Below, piece after piece: positions 1 to 8,389 of a DNA stretch of 64,000 nucleotides. This DNA is from Longimicrobiales bacterium (GTDB lineage: Bacteria; Gemmatimonadota; Gemmatimonadetes; Longimicrobiales; Gaopeijiaceae): contig JANQRP010000014.1 in assembly GCA_028284495.1 (NCBI GenBank), positions 62,001-126,000 on the forward strand, in the 5' to 3' direction. Position 1 is the stretch's first letter. Every line of letters begins with the position of its first letter. A program made the translations under genes and the position numbers. Under the pieces are notes generated by a model. The model was not told the origin of the DNA and ran no database searches. It was given only the letters and a program-made list of their open reading frames with translations.

Positions 1-2444
1 ACGCCGTCGCGCACCAGGCGAGCGTGCCCCTTCCGCTCGATCACGCCGTCCGTCACGTAGCAGCCGGCGATCGTGCCGACACGCTTGATCCGGAAGAGCT
101 CCCGGACCTCCGCCGCACCGAGGATCGTCTCCCGCTCCTCGGGCGACAGCATCCCCTCGAGCGCGTCGCGGATGTCGTCGACCGCGTTGTAGATCACGTC
201 GTACGTGTTGATCTCGATTCCGGCACGGTCGGCCTCCGCGCGGGCACCGGAGTCCGGGCGGACCCGGAAGCCGATCACGACAGCGCCGGCCGTCTCCGCG
301 AGCAGGATGTCCGACTCGTTCACCGCTCCGACGCCGCGGTGAATGATCTCCACCTGCACCTCGGACGTCGAGAGCTGCTCGAGCGCATCCGAGACCGCCT
401 GGACCGAGCCGTCCACGTCGCCCTTGATGACCAGCGGAAGCGCACCCGCGCCGCCATCGGCCACGAGCTGGCTGAAGTCGCCGAGCTTGAGGCCGCGCTC
501 CTTCACGCGGAGCTGCTTCTCGCGCTCGAGGCGCGAGCGGGTCTGGGCCACCTCCGCCGCGTCCACGGCGTCCATGACCTGGAGCGTGTCGCCGGCCTGC
601 GGGACACCACCGGCGCCCAGCACCTGCGCAGGCATCCCCGGGCCGATTTCGTCGATCGGCTGGCCGCGCTCGTCGAGCAGAGCGCGCACACGACCGGCGT
701 GGAGACCCACGACGAAGTCGTCCCCGACGCGAAGCGTGCCCTTCTGGACGAGCGCCGTGACCACAGGCCCCTTCCCCGGGTCGAGCTGCGACTCGACCAC
801 CGTCGCATGCGCCTGTCGATCCGGGTTGGCCTTCAGCTCCATGAGCTCGGCCTGCAGGAGAACCTTCTCGAGCAGGTCGTCCATGCCCGTGCCCTTCTTT
901 GCCGACACCTCGGCCGCGAGCACGGTGCCGCCGTACTCCTCGACCTGCACGTCGTGCTGGAGCAGGTCCTGCTTCACCTGCATCGCGTTGGCGGCGGGCA
1001 GATCGATCTTGTTGATCGCGACGATCATGGGCACGGCGGCGTTCTTCGCGTGCGAAATCGCCTCGATGGTCTGCGGCATGACCGCGTCGTCCGCCGCGAC
1101 CACGAGGATCACGATGTCCGTCACGTCGGCGCCGCGGGACCGCATCGCGGTGAACGCGGCGTGGCCCGGGGTGTCGAGGAAGGTGATCGCCTTCCCGCCA
1201 TCGACCTCGACGTGGTACGCGCCGATGTGCTGCGTGATCCCTCCCGCCTCGCCCGCGATCACGTTCTCGTTGCGGATCCAGTCGAGGAGCGACGTCTTTC
1301 CGTGGTCGACGTGACCCATGACGGTCACGACCGGAGGACGGGGCTTCAGGTCCTCCGGATTCTCGACCTCCTCCTCGACCTCTTCCTCCTGCGCGACGTA
1401 CTCCTCCTCGCGCTCGGCGGTGAAGCCGAACTCGTCGAGAAGCAGTTCGATCTGATCGAAGTCGAGCCGCTGGTTGATGGTCACCATCAGCCCGAGGTTC
1501 TTGAACGCGGCCCCGATGATCGACGACGACGACTCGTCCATCAGCTCGGCGAGCTCGGCGACGGAGAGGAACTCGTTCACGCGGATCGTCCGCGCTTCGC
1601 GCTCCTTCTCCTCCTGCTCCTCCATCTCCTGGAGCTCCAGCTCCTCCTTCGTGGGGCGGGAGCCGCGGCGCTTCTTCTTCTTGCCTCCGCCACCGCCACC
1701 CTTCAGCTCGGCCATGACACGGCTCAGGTTGTCCTGAACCTCGTCCTGGTCCACCCGCCGGCGTCCCTTCTTCTTGCCCTTGCCGCGCCGGCGGCCGTCG
1801 GTCGTGTAACCCTCGGCCTGGATCCGGACGGTGCCGCCGGGTCCCGCGCTGGCAGCCGGAGTCGGTGACTTGAAACGGCGTCGGGGCCTCTCGCGTTCGG
1901 CCTCGTCGGCGGACTCGCGAGCGGACCGCAGATTCGGCGCCGCGGGTGCCTCGGCCTCGGGCTCGTCGGCCTCCGCCTCGTCCTCGGCCGACGACTCCTC
2001 CGCGTCGGCCTCTACCGGGGACGGCTCCTCGTCGACCTCCTCCTCGACCGGCTCGTCCGCCTCTTCCTCCTCCGCCTCAGGCTCGTCCGCATCCTCGGAT
2101 TCGGCGACGTCGACCTCGACCTCCGCCTCCTCGTCGGCGTCCGCATCGGCGTCCACCGATGAGTCCTCGTCCTCCTCGGATTCTTCCGGCTCCGGCTCGG
2201 GAGCGGCTCGACGGCGGCGACGACGACGCGGCTTGGCCGACGCCTCCTCGAGCGCGGCCTCGATCACCTCCGACGCATCCTTCCCGCCGCGCTTCTCCTT
2301 CTCGACGCGCGCCAGGACCCGCGCCATGTCCGCGTCGGAGACCTCCGCCTCCGCGTCGGACACGGCGATGCGCATCTTCCGCAAGAACTGCAGAAGAGCA
2401 TCGGTGTCGACCTTGAGATCCTTCGCCAGCTGCTTGACCTGCAT
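1..2444 (-). CDS. infB: Translation initiation factor IF-2 (C-terminus cut by window edge)
   Basis: GTPase that brings initiator fMet-tRNA to the 30S subunit and promotes subunit joining. The protein opens with an IF2_N module (MQVKQLAKDLKVDTD), followed by a long Glu/Asp-rich then Arg/Lys-rich linker to about residue 270, and a second IF2_N region (IRVNEFLSVAELAEL). The G domain has GHVDHGKT near residue 376, DTPGH, NKID and SAKKG. Domains II and III follow, and the frame is still open at base 1; compared with E. coli IF-2 about the last 60 residues are missing. The ATG at 2444 is chosen because the conserved IF2_N starts there. It lies 3 bases after the L7Ae gene in the nusA operon. Confidence 0.97.
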   Translation of the reverse strand, partial: MQVKQLAKDLKVDTDALLQFLRKMRIAVSDAEAEVSDADMARVLARVEKEKRGGKDASEVIEAALEEASAKPRRRRRRRAAPEPEPEESEEDEDSSVDADADADEEAEVEVDVAESEDADEPEAEEEEADEPVEEEVDEEPSPVEADAEESSAEDEAEADEPEAEAPAAPNLRSARESADEAERERPRRRFKSPTPAASAGPGGTVRIQAEGYTTDGRRRGKGKKKGRRRVDQDEVQDNLSRVMAELKGGGGGGKKKKRRGSRPTKEELELQEMEEQEEKEREARTIRVNEFLSVAELAELMDESSSSIIGAAFKNLGLMVTINQRLDFDQIELLLDEFGFTAEREEEYVAQEEEVEEEVENPEDLKPRPPVVTVMGHVDHGKTSLLDWIRNENVIAGEAGGITQHIGAYHVEVDGGKAITFLDTPGHAAFTAMRSRGADVTDIVILVVAADDAVMPQTIEAISHAKNAAVPMIVAINKIDLPAANAMQVKQDLLQHDVQVEEYGGTVLAAEVSAKKGTGMDDLLEKVLLQAELMELKANPDRQAHATVVESQLDPGKGPVVTALVQKGTLRVGDDFVVGLHAGRVRALLDERGQPIDEIGPGMPAQVLGAGGVPQAGDTLQVMDAVDAAEVAQTRSRLEREKQLRVKERGLKLGDFSQLVADGGAGALPLVIKGDVDGSVQAVSDALEQLSTSEVQVEIIHRGVGAVNESDILLAETAGAVVIGFRVRPDSGARAEADRAGIEINTYDVIYNAVDDIRDALEGMLSPEERETILGAAEVRELFRIKRVGTIAGCYVTDGVIERKGHARLVRDG

Positions 2445-2447
2445 CCG

Positions 2448-2807
2448 TCAGCCATCCTCGTCCGAGACGGACCCGTCGTCCGGGCCCTCGTCCCCCCGAA
2501 GCTCCTCCAGGAGCCGTCGGGCGAACCCGTCATTCGTTATTGCAATCGCGCTGAGTGGAGCGGCTCCGACCGCCCGACCCAGCTCCTCCCGGGTGCCCCA
2601 TGCCATCGATGGGACCGATCGGTGGCGCAGGAGGTTCGCCACCTTGCCCACCTGCCCCGGCGCCCCGTCCTCGGCCAGGAGGACGAACCGCGCAGAGCCC
2701 ACGCGCACGGCGTCGCGCACCGCCCCGGTTCCGGTCACCACCGATCCGGCGCGGCGCGCGAGCCCGAGGACTCCGAGGACCTCAGTCCTCGTCGTCCTCG
2801 TCTCCAT
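2448..2807 (-). CDS. L7Ae/YlxQ-family RNA-binding protein
   Basis: Small L7Ae-fold protein of about 119 residues, of the kind found between nusA and infB in many bacteria (YlxQ). The core shows the family pattern LGLARRAGSVVTG, then VLLAEDGAPG and AIAITNDGFARRLLEEL. L7Ae proteins bind kink-turn RNAs; the exact bacterial role is not settled. The ATG at 2807 overlaps the end of nusA by 26 bases, so translation is probably coupled. A longer frame upstream has no family similarity. The partner gene ylxR, usual at this position, is not present between nusA and this gene. Confidence 0.85.
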   Translation of the reverse strand: METRTTRTEVLGVLGLARRAGSVVTGTGAVRDAVRVGSARFVLLAEDGAPGQVGKVANLLRHRSVPSMAWGTREELGRAVGAAPLSAIAITNDGFARRLLEELRGDEGPDDGSVSDEDG

Positions 2808-4203
2808 CGTCGTCCGACGCGGCGTCGTCCACGGCCGAATCCTCGGCCGGTTCGCCCTCGTCGTCCGTGTCATCGGATCCGTCGGTCGCGTCGCCCTCGT
2901 CCTCGCCGACCTCGGTCACGGTGAGCTGGTCGATGATCTCCACGAGCCCGTCGATCGCCTCGGGGGAGAGGCCCTCGACCTTCTCGAAATCGACCCTCTC
3001 GAGGTCGATAATGTCCAGAAAGGTAGTGTACCCGGCGCCTTTCAGGGTCGCCAGCGTGTCGTCGTCGAGGTCCAGCTCGTCGAGGGGGAAGTCGCTCGTT
3101 TCGTACGAGTCGCCCGAATCTCGGGACTCGAGCAGCGAGAAGTCCTGCCCCTGCTCCACCCACTCACGCGAGCCGAACAGGTCGATCTGCCAGCCGATGA
3201 GCTGAGAGGCGAGCCTCACGTTCTGCCCGTTCCGTCCGATGGCCAGCGAGAGCTGGTCCTCGTCGACGATGGCCGTGATCACCTGCCGTTCGGCGTCCGA
3301 GATCACCTTCGAGACGCGCGCCGGCGCAAGCGCGCGGCGGGCGAACACCTCCGGGTCGGGGTGCCAGGGCACGATGTCGATGCGCTCGCCACCCAGCTCC
3401 GACACGACCGCCTGCACGCGCGAACCCTTGAGGCCCACGCACGCGCCCACCGGGTCGATCGACTCGTCCCGGCTCGAGACCGCGATCTTCGTACGGCCAC
3501 CGACCTCACGGGCGATCTCACGGATCTCGACGATCCCCTGGTAGATCTCCGGCACCTCGAGCTTGAAGAGCGCGGCGACGAACAGTGGATCGGCCCGGGA
3601 CAGAATGAGCCGCGGCCCCTTCGGCGACTCGTCCACCTTCTTGAGAACGGCGCGGATCGACTCGCCCTGGCGGAATCGCTCGCGGGGGTTCTGATCCTTC
3701 CACGGGATGATCGCGTCGGCGTCGCGGTTGAGGTTGAGCATCACGACGAGCTTGCCGCGGTCGCTCTGCTGGACCTCTCCCGAGAGGAGTTCACCGACCC
3801 GGTCGGTGAACTCGTCGCGGATCTTTTCCCGCTCGCCCTCACGAACGCGCTGGACGATCCGCTGCTTCATCGCCATGACGGCGTTCCGACCGAACTGCGT
3901 GAAGTCCACCGGGACCTCCATCACGTCGCCGACCTCGAACGTCTCGTCGTCCCAGCGCGCCTCCTCGAGGGAGATCTCGGACGACTCGTCCTCAACGGCC
4001 TCGACCACGCGCCGGAGCACGACGATGTCGAACTCACCGGTCTGCTTGTCGATGTCGATCTCGGCCTCGACGTTCGGCCCGTAGAGGCGCGCGAGTCCCG
4101 CGACGATCCCGTCCTTCAGGAGGTCGGTGACCTCGTCCGGATCGAGATCCTTCGTGGCACCGATATCGGCCAGCGCAGCGATGATCTGTTCGGCATTCGG
4201 CAT
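2782..4203 (-). CDS. nusA: Transcription termination/antitermination factor NusA
   Basis: RNA polymerase-binding factor for pausing, termination and antitermination. The 473-residue protein has the NusA N-terminal domain (DPDEVTDLLKDGIVAGL), an S1 domain around 135-200, and tandem KH domains (DPVGACVGLKGSRVQAV; LSLAIGRNGQNVRLAS). One helix-hairpin-helix repeat follows (LATLKGAGYTTFLDIID), then a highly acidic tail of about 45 residues. The start MPNAEQI at 4203 is used because upstream codons lack NusA similarity. It follows rimP after an 82-base gap, the conserved rimP-nusA-infB order. The acidic tail resembles other extended NusA C-termini but its length is lineage specific. Confidence 0.97.
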   Translation of the reverse strand: MPNAEQIIAALADIGATKDLDPDEVTDLLKDGIVAGLARLYGPNVEAEIDIDKQTGEFDIVVLRRVVEAVEDESSEISLEEARWDDETFEVGDVMEVPVDFTQFGRNAVMAMKQRIVQRVREGEREKIRDEFTDRVGELLSGEVQQSDRGKLVVMLNLNRDADAIIPWKDQNPRERFRQGESIRAVLKKVDESPKGPRLILSRADPLFVAALFKLEVPEIYQGIVEIREIAREVGGRTKIAVSSRDESIDPVGACVGLKGSRVQAVVSELGGERIDIVPWHPDPEVFARRALAPARVSKVISDAERQVITAIVDEDQLSLAIGRNGQNVRLASQLIGWQIDLFGSREWVEQGQDFSLLESRDSGDSYETSDFPLDELDLDDDTLATLKGAGYTTFLDIIDLERVDFEKVEGLSPEAIDGLVEIIDQLTVTEVGEDEGDATDGSDDTDDEGEPAEDSAVDDAASDDDGDEDDED

Positions 4204-4285
4204 ATGTCCCCCCGCGTCCTTCTCGTTCCGTCGCTGTCCGACCCCTCTCGCGCGCCAACCCGGCAGGTGTGGCGACCCGAGCGCG

Positions 4286-4777
4286 TCACTCCCAGCGGTA
4301 GACGACGTTGGCGCGAACGATCTCGTCGCGCGGCACGTCGAACTCACCGCTCTTGTTGCGGAGGCGGACGATCTCGCGATCGCCGTCCCGCACCAGGCCG
4401 AGCAGCTCGCCCTCGATCCGCCGAGCCTTCCCGGCCAGAATGCCGTCGCCCTTCACCGCCACCCACTGGCCCGCGAAGCGATCGAAATCCTTCGCACGCA
4501 CGAGCGCGCGGTCGACGCCGGGCGACGACACCTCCAGCACGTACTTCTCCGGCACCGCCTCGAGGGTGTCCAGCCAGGGCTCCAGGCCGCGGCTCGCCGC
4601 GGCGCAGTCGTCCAGCGTCACCCCCGAATCCAGTGCCGATTCGCCCGGTCGGTCGATGCGCAGACGGATGATCGGCCGGCGGGCACTCCCCGCCCACTCG
4701 ATCTCGACCAGCTCGAACCCGAGCTCCGCGACGCGCGTGTCCATCTCGTCCGCGACCTCGGGAATCGGCTTCGCCAT
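4286..4777 (-). CDS. rimP: Ribosome maturation factor RimP
   Basis: RimP assists maturation of the 30S subunit. The 163-residue product has the N-terminal alpha/beta domain (VAELGFELVEIEWAG, IIRLRIDRPGES) and the motif YVLEVSSPGVDRAL typical of the family, followed by the C-terminal SH3-like domain (GELLGLVRDGDREIVRL). A GGAGG Shine-Dalgarno sequence sits about 7 bases before the ATG at 4777. First gene of the rimP-nusA-L7Ae-infB operon. Confidence 0.95.
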   Translation of the reverse strand: MAKPIPEVADEMDTRVAELGFELVEIEWAGSARRPIIRLRIDRPGESALDSGVTLDDCAAASRGLEPWLDTLEAVPEKYVLEVSSPGVDRALVRAKDFDRFAGQWVAVKGDGILAGKARRIEGELLGLVRDGDREIVRLRNKSGEFDVPRDEIVRANVVYRWE

Positions 4778-4813
4778 GCCCCGTCCTCCGCCTCGAACCC
4801 TGACTCAGGGCGA

Positions 4814-4842
4814 ATAAAAAAGCGGGGGCCAACCGCTCCCCC
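4814..4842 (-). terminator. Probable intrinsic terminator of the 4910-5317 gene
   Basis: Read on the minus strand, AGCGG and CCGCT (4833-4837 and 4821-4825) form a short GC stem directly followed by a run of six T (4815-4820). It lies about 70 bases after the stop of the upstream minus-strand gene and just before rimP. An alternative pairing uses the G5/C5 runs inside the same segment. Confidence 0.5.
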
Positions 4843-4851
4843 ACTTCGTCA

Positions 4852-4872
4852 CGTCGCCCTCAGGGGGCGACC
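4852..4872 (-). other. Inverted repeat upstream of the terminator
   Basis: GTCGCCC (4853-4859) pairs with GGGCGAC (4865-4871) around a five-base loop. On the minus strand this hairpin comes immediately before the terminator stem, so the two may act as a tandem termination or processing structure between the coiled-coil gene and rimP. Confidence 0.4.
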
Positions 4873-4909
4873 TTTCGAGGCCTGAATATATCCCCGATTC
4901 AGGGTCTCT

Positions 4910-5317
4910 TCAAGATCCGCCCGGGCCCGGCTCCTCCGCTGCGGGGGCGTCCGAATCGCTCGAGGAGTCCCCGAGCCGGGCCTCGAGCCGGGCCACCCGC
5001 GCCGTGAGGTCGTCGAACTCGGCCTGAGTCACGAAGTCGAACCGCTCGCGGGCATCCGCGGTGGCGGTTCGCGTCCGATCGGCCGCCGACCTGAACATCT
5101 CGCGCGCCTTCTCGGCGGACACGTCGCCCCGCTCGCGCGCCTCGGCGATCGTCTCCTCGAGCGAAGCACGGAAGGCATGGAGGGTCTCCATCAGGCGGTC
5201 CCGGGGCGACCGCGCGGAGTCCTCCGTTCCTTCCTGCTCGTCCTGCTCGTCCTGCTCCGGCGGATCCCCGTCGGCCCTGCCCTTCCCGGGTCCCTCGCTC
5301 TCTCCGCTCTCGCCCAT
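4910..5317 (-). CDS. Small coiled-coil protein with BMFP/UbiK-like C-terminus
   Basis: A 135-residue, highly charged protein of unknown function. Residues 1-35 are Gly/Glu/Asp-rich and look disordered. Residues 38-90 are predicted amphipathic helix (LMETLHAFRASLEETIAEA). The segment FVTQAEFDDLTARVARLEARL near residue 95 resembles the coiled-coil end of membrane-fusogenic BMFP/UbiK-type proteins, followed by an acidic/Gly tail. An AAGGAG ribosome site sits about 7 bases before the ATG at 5317. It is 78 bases downstream of murA on the same strand. The UbiK comparison rests on a short motif only, so I do not assign the function. Confidence 0.6.
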   Translation of the reverse strand: MGESGESEGPGKGRADGDPPEQDEQDEQEGTEDSARSPRDRLMETLHAFRASLEETIAEARERGDVSAEKAREMFRSAADRTRTATADARERFDFVTQAEFDDLTARVARLEARLGDSSSDSDAPAAEEPGPGGS

Positions 5318-5395
5318 CGGTGCTCCTTCGTGGTGGCGTGGTCCATGTCCGACCCTCCGTACGGGGCCCCATGGCCGGGGGTTTCCCCTCCCGCC

Positions 5396-6676
5396 TCAGT
5401 CCTCCGTGCGCCGGATGTGCGCGCCGAGCGCGCGCAGCCGAGCGTCGATGGCCTCGTAGCCACGTTCGATCTGATGGATGTTGTGGATCTCGCTCTCGCC
5501 CTCCGCGCCGAGCGCCGCGAGCAGGAGCGCCATTCCGGCACGGATGTCGGGCGACTCGAGCTTGCTCGCCCGGAGTCGGCTCGGCCCGACGACCACCGCG
5601 CGATGCGGGTCGCACAGGATGATCCGGGCGCCCATTCCGACGAGCTTGTCGGTGAAGAACATCCGCGATTCGAACATCTTCTCGTGCACCAGGATCGTGC
5701 CTTCGCACTGGGTGGCGGTGACGAGCGCGATGGACGTGAGATCCGCGGGAAACTGCGGCCACGGCCCGTCGTCGATCTTCGCGACCGCCCCGAACGCGTC
5801 CTGCCGGATCCGACACCCGCGATCGCCGTGCGCCACCAGGTCGGTCCCTTCCACCGTGCACTCCAGCCCGAGTCGCCCGAAGCCGACCAGCGTCGAATCG
5901 AGGTGCTGCAGCGGCGCGTCCTCGATGACGATCCGTGACCGTGTCACGGCCGCGAGGCCCATGAACGATCCGGTCTCGATGTGGTCCGATCCGATTCGGT
6001 AGGTGCAGCCCCCGAGCCGATCGACGCCCTCGATCTCGAGGTGGCCGGTCCCGACTCCCGAGATCCGGGCGCCCATCGCCACGAGCTGGTGGCAGAGGTC
6101 CTGCACGTGGGGCTCGGCGGCCGCGTTCCGGAGCCGCGTCGTGCCCTTCGCCAGCGCGGCGGCCATCACGGCGTTCTCCGTACCCGTGACGGACGGTTCG
6201 TCGAGGAACACGTCGGCGCCCTCGAGCCGATCCGCGTGGATCGAGTAGTCGTCGGTGAGCTCGACCTCGGCGCCCAACGCGCGGAACGCGAGGAAGTGCG
6301 TGTCCATGCGACGCCGTCCGATGACGTCACCCCCGGGAGGCGGAAGCTGGACCGCACCGAACCGAGCCAGCAGCGGACCGGCGAGCAGGAGCGACGCGCG
6401 AATCCGAGCCGCCATGCGACGATCGACGTTCCCGACCTCGACACCCGACGCGTCGATCCGGACGGTGTGATCTTCCGTCCATTCGTGGGATGCCCCCAGC
6501 GAGTCGAGGATGTCGAGGAGGGTCAGGACGTCCCGGATCCGCGGCACGTTCTCGAGTTCGACCGGTTCCTCCGTCAGGAGGGCCGCAGCGATGCATGGAA
6601 GGGCGGCGTTCTTGTTGCCGGCCGGGCGGATGCGGCCATGCAGGGGGTGTCCCCCCTCTACGATGAAGGTCGACAT
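5396..6676 (-). CDS. murA: UDP-N-acetylglucosamine 1-carboxyvinyltransferase (MurA), Asp variant
   Basis: First committed step of peptidoglycan synthesis: transfer of enolpyruvate from PEP to UDP-GlcNAc in the cytoplasm. The 426-residue protein has the family start FIVEGGHPLHGRIRPAGNKNAALP with the substrate Lys, the RASLLLAGPLLARFG block, and the C-terminal GMGARIILCDPHRAVV region. The residue equivalent to catalytic Cys115 of E. coli is Asp117 in LPPPGGDVIGRR (codon GAC, 6326-6328 reversed). Cys-to-Asp at this site is known in mycobacteria and chlamydia and gives insensitivity to fosfomycin. The ATG at 6676 matches the family start; the longer frame upstream is non-homologous. Confidence 0.95.
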   Translation of the reverse strand: MSTFIVEGGHPLHGRIRPAGNKNAALPCIAAALLTEEPVELENVPRIRDVLTLLDILDSLGASHEWTEDHTVRIDASGVEVGNVDRRMAARIRASLLLAGPLLARFGAVQLPPPGGDVIGRRRMDTHFLAFRALGAEVELTDDYSIHADRLEGADVFLDEPSVTGTENAVMAAALAKGTTRLRNAAAEPHVQDLCHQLVAMGARISGVGTGHLEIEGVDRLGGCTYRIGSDHIETGSFMGLAAVTRSRIVIEDAPLQHLDSTLVGFGRLGLECTVEGTDLVAHGDRGCRIRQDAFGAVAKIDDGPWPQFPADLTSIALVTATQCEGTILVHEKMFESRMFFTDKLVGMGARIILCDPHRAVVVGPSRLRASKLESPDIRAGMALLLAALGAEGESEIHNIHQIERGYEAIDARLRALGAHIRRTED

Positions 6677-6739
6677 GGCGTCGGTTCGGACGGCCTTGAG
6701 GATGGGTGCGGGTGAGGCGTCGACGGTCGTGCGGGCGGG

Positions 6740-6769
6740 AACATATCCGTCGCTTCGGCGGGGCAGCAA
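6740..6769 (-). promoter_or_regulatory. Candidate murA promoter
   Basis: On the minus strand TTGCTG (6764-6769) is followed after 18 bases by TATGTT (6740-6745), which keeps the TAnnnT pattern of the better promoters in this window. It lies 64 bases before the murA ATG in the divergent murA/nitrilase gap. Confidence 0.4.
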
Positions 6770-6881
6770 CCGGGACATGAAGCGCTCCGGGCGTGTGGGT
6801 ACGACGGGCGTGCAGCGGACACATCGGAAAGAGTGCACGATGCGTGCCGACCGGTCCCGGCTCGACGCCGGGCCGGACGCG

Positions 6882-6911
6882 TTGACAGCCCCGCGGAGCC
6901 CGGGACAGGAT
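6882..6911 (+). promoter_or_regulatory. Candidate promoter of the nitrilase gene, possibly leaderless
   Basis: A perfect -35 box TTGACA (6882-6887) is followed after 18 bases by CAGGAT (6906-6911), a weak -10. The ATG at 6918 begins only seven bases after this box, so a transcript from it would start at or next to the initiation codon. No Shine-Dalgarno sequence precedes the ATG. Confidence 0.4.
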
Positions 6912-6917
6912 GCACCC

Positions 6918-7835
6918 ATGCCTCTTCGAGACCACCCGCACGTCGGCCCGGGACGCGCTCCGCTTCGCCTCGTTCTTGCCCAGACGGATGCGGTCCGGGG
7001 TGAGTCGGCCGTGAACGCGGCGAACCTCCAGCGCACGATCGACGAGGTCGGTGCCGGAGGCCCGACCCTCCTCGCGTTCCCCGAGCTGGCGCTCACGGGC
7101 TACGGCCTCGGTTCCCGCACCGCGGAGCTCGCGCGGCCGTCGGACGAGCCCCCACCCGTCCGAACGCCGGAGGGACAGGTGGCCCTCTTCGGACATCCGG
7201 AGATCGCGGCCGATCATCGGATCTACAACGCCGCCGGGGCGGTCGCCGGCGAGCGCTGGATTCATCGGTATCGGAAGTGCTTCCTGCCGACGTACGGCAC
7301 CTTCGACGAGGGGCGATTCTTCGCGCCGTCGGGCGTCGGCCCGGAGGTGTTCGAGGTCGGAGGGTGGTCGATCGCCGTTCTCGTCTGCGAAGACCTCTGG
7401 CATCCGTCGCTCACCTATCTCGCGGCGCTGCGCGGAGCCGACCTCGTGGTGGCGCTCGCCGCTGCGCCGGGGCGATCCCCCACCCCGTCCGCGTCCGGCG
7501 CCCTCCCCGCCTTCGCGTCGATGGATCGCTGGGTCGCCATGGCGTCCGCCCTCGCGACCTTCCATCAGGTCTGGGTAGCCGTCGTGAACCGGACCGGGGT
7601 CGAAGGCGGCATCACCTTCGCGGGCGGATCGTTCGCGATCGGACCCGACGGCGCGCTTCTCGGCCGCCTCGGCCCGGAGCCGGACGGGCGACTGGAGGTG
7701 ACGCTCGAGCGGGAGACGCTGCGCCGGGCGCGGGCTCGCTTCTCGCACCTCCGCGACGAGGACGGCTCGCTCCTGTTGCGCGAGCTGGAGCGGACGCTGC
7801 GACGATCGAGCGGCGACGACCGCGCGGGCGGCTGA
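6918..7835 (+). CDS. Carbon-nitrogen hydrolase (nitrilase superfamily)
   Basis: Cytoplasmic amidase-type enzyme of 305 residues. The Glu-Lys-Cys triad is visible: Glu56 in LLAFPELALTGYG, Lys120 in HRYRKCFLPTYGTFDEGRFF and Cys157 in VLVCEDLWHP. The YGTFDE context around Lys resembles the glutaminase domain of glutamine-dependent NAD synthetases and related stand-alone amidases, but no synthetase domain follows and the substrate cannot be told from sequence. The ATG at 6918 is preferred because the nitrilase fold begins within 15 residues; the open frame extends further upstream without similarity. One base separates it from the next gene. Confidence 0.85.
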   Translation: MPLRDHPHVGPGRAPLRLVLAQTDAVRGESAVNAANLQRTIDEVGAGGPTLLAFPELALTGYGLGSRTAELARPSDEPPPVRTPEGQVALFGHPEIAADHRIYNAAGAVAGERWIHRYRKCFLPTYGTFDEGRFFAPSGVGPEVFEVGGWSIAVLVCEDLWHPSLTYLAALRGADLVVALAAAPGRSPTPSASGALPAFASMDRWVAMASALATFHQVWVAVVNRTGVEGGITFAGGSFAIGPDGALLGRLGPEPDGRLEVTLERETLRRARARFSHLRDEDGSLLLRELERTLRRSSGDDRAGG

Positions 7836-7836
7836 G

Positions 7837-8325
7837 GTGGATGCGCTGCGGACGGTCGTGCTCGGGGTGATCCGGGAGGCGATGCGCGAGCGGGGGCTTT
7901 CCGCCCTCGTGGTGCTCCGGCCCGGCACCGACGGGCACGACCTGGTCATGGAGTGGACCTCGGGCCTCGACGCGACGGCGGCGGACCGCGCGCCCGCCGA
8001 CCGGGCCGCGCTGGTACTCGATCCCGCCGCAAAGGAGGTGCTCCTGCTGGAAGGGCCGATGCCCGGAGCCGAGCTGCTCCCGCTCGGCGACGTCTGGGGG
8101 AGCCAGGTGAGCGCCCGCGACGCCGCCGGAGCTCGGACACCGCTCGAGCGAGCCCTCGCCGATGCGTTCGAGTCGGCGGCCGGACTGGGCGCGCTCGAGG
8201 CCCACCTGTCCGCGGACGAGGCCGCGGAGGTCCGCAGGAGGCTCCTTCGCGCCGCGCCGCTCCTGCGCCCTCCGCTCGTGCCCAAGCTGACCGAGTGGAC
8301 GCCCGGGATCGATCCCGGACCGTGA
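7837..8325 (+). CDS. Hypothetical protein
   Basis: A 162-residue protein that I do not recognise. It begins with GTG at 7837, one base after the nitrilase stop, so it is probably translated with it. The sequence is Ala/Leu/Arg-rich without signal peptide or membrane span. The first 60 residues (VVLRPGTDGHDLVMEW, AALVLDPAAKEVLLLEG) look like beta-rich globular structure, and the C-terminal half is helical (ALADAFESAAGLGALEAHL). No catalytic motif is evident. Confidence 0.6.
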   Translation: MDALRTVVLGVIREAMRERGLSALVVLRPGTDGHDLVMEWTSGLDATAADRAPADRAALVLDPAAKEVLLLEGPMPGAELLPLGDVWGSQVSARDAAGARTPLERALADAFESAAGLGALEAHLSADEAAEVRRRLLRAAPLLRPPLVPKLTEWTPGIDPGP

Positions 8326-8378
8326 CCGGACCGCTCCCCCGCCGCCCTCCGAGGTGGCTCACGACCGAGTCTGGGGCG

Positions 8379-8384
8379 TAGACT
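8379..8384 (+). promoter_or_regulatory. TAnnnT box five bases before a start codon
   Basis: TAGACT ends five bases before the ATG at 8390 and there is no good Shine-Dalgarno sequence, so this could be the -10 box of a leaderless mRNA for the DUF948-like gene. No strong -35 is seen, so the call rests on spacing and on similar arrangements at 6918, 42608 and 42683. Confidence 0.3.
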
Positions 8385-8389
8385 ACGGC

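Noticed and set aside
24..4671. Long plus-strand open frames across 24-1868 and 1831-4671
   Set aside because: They are antisense to infB, nusA and rimP, and their translations are Arg/His/Leu/Ser-rich with no family similarity, as expected from GC-rich shadow frames.
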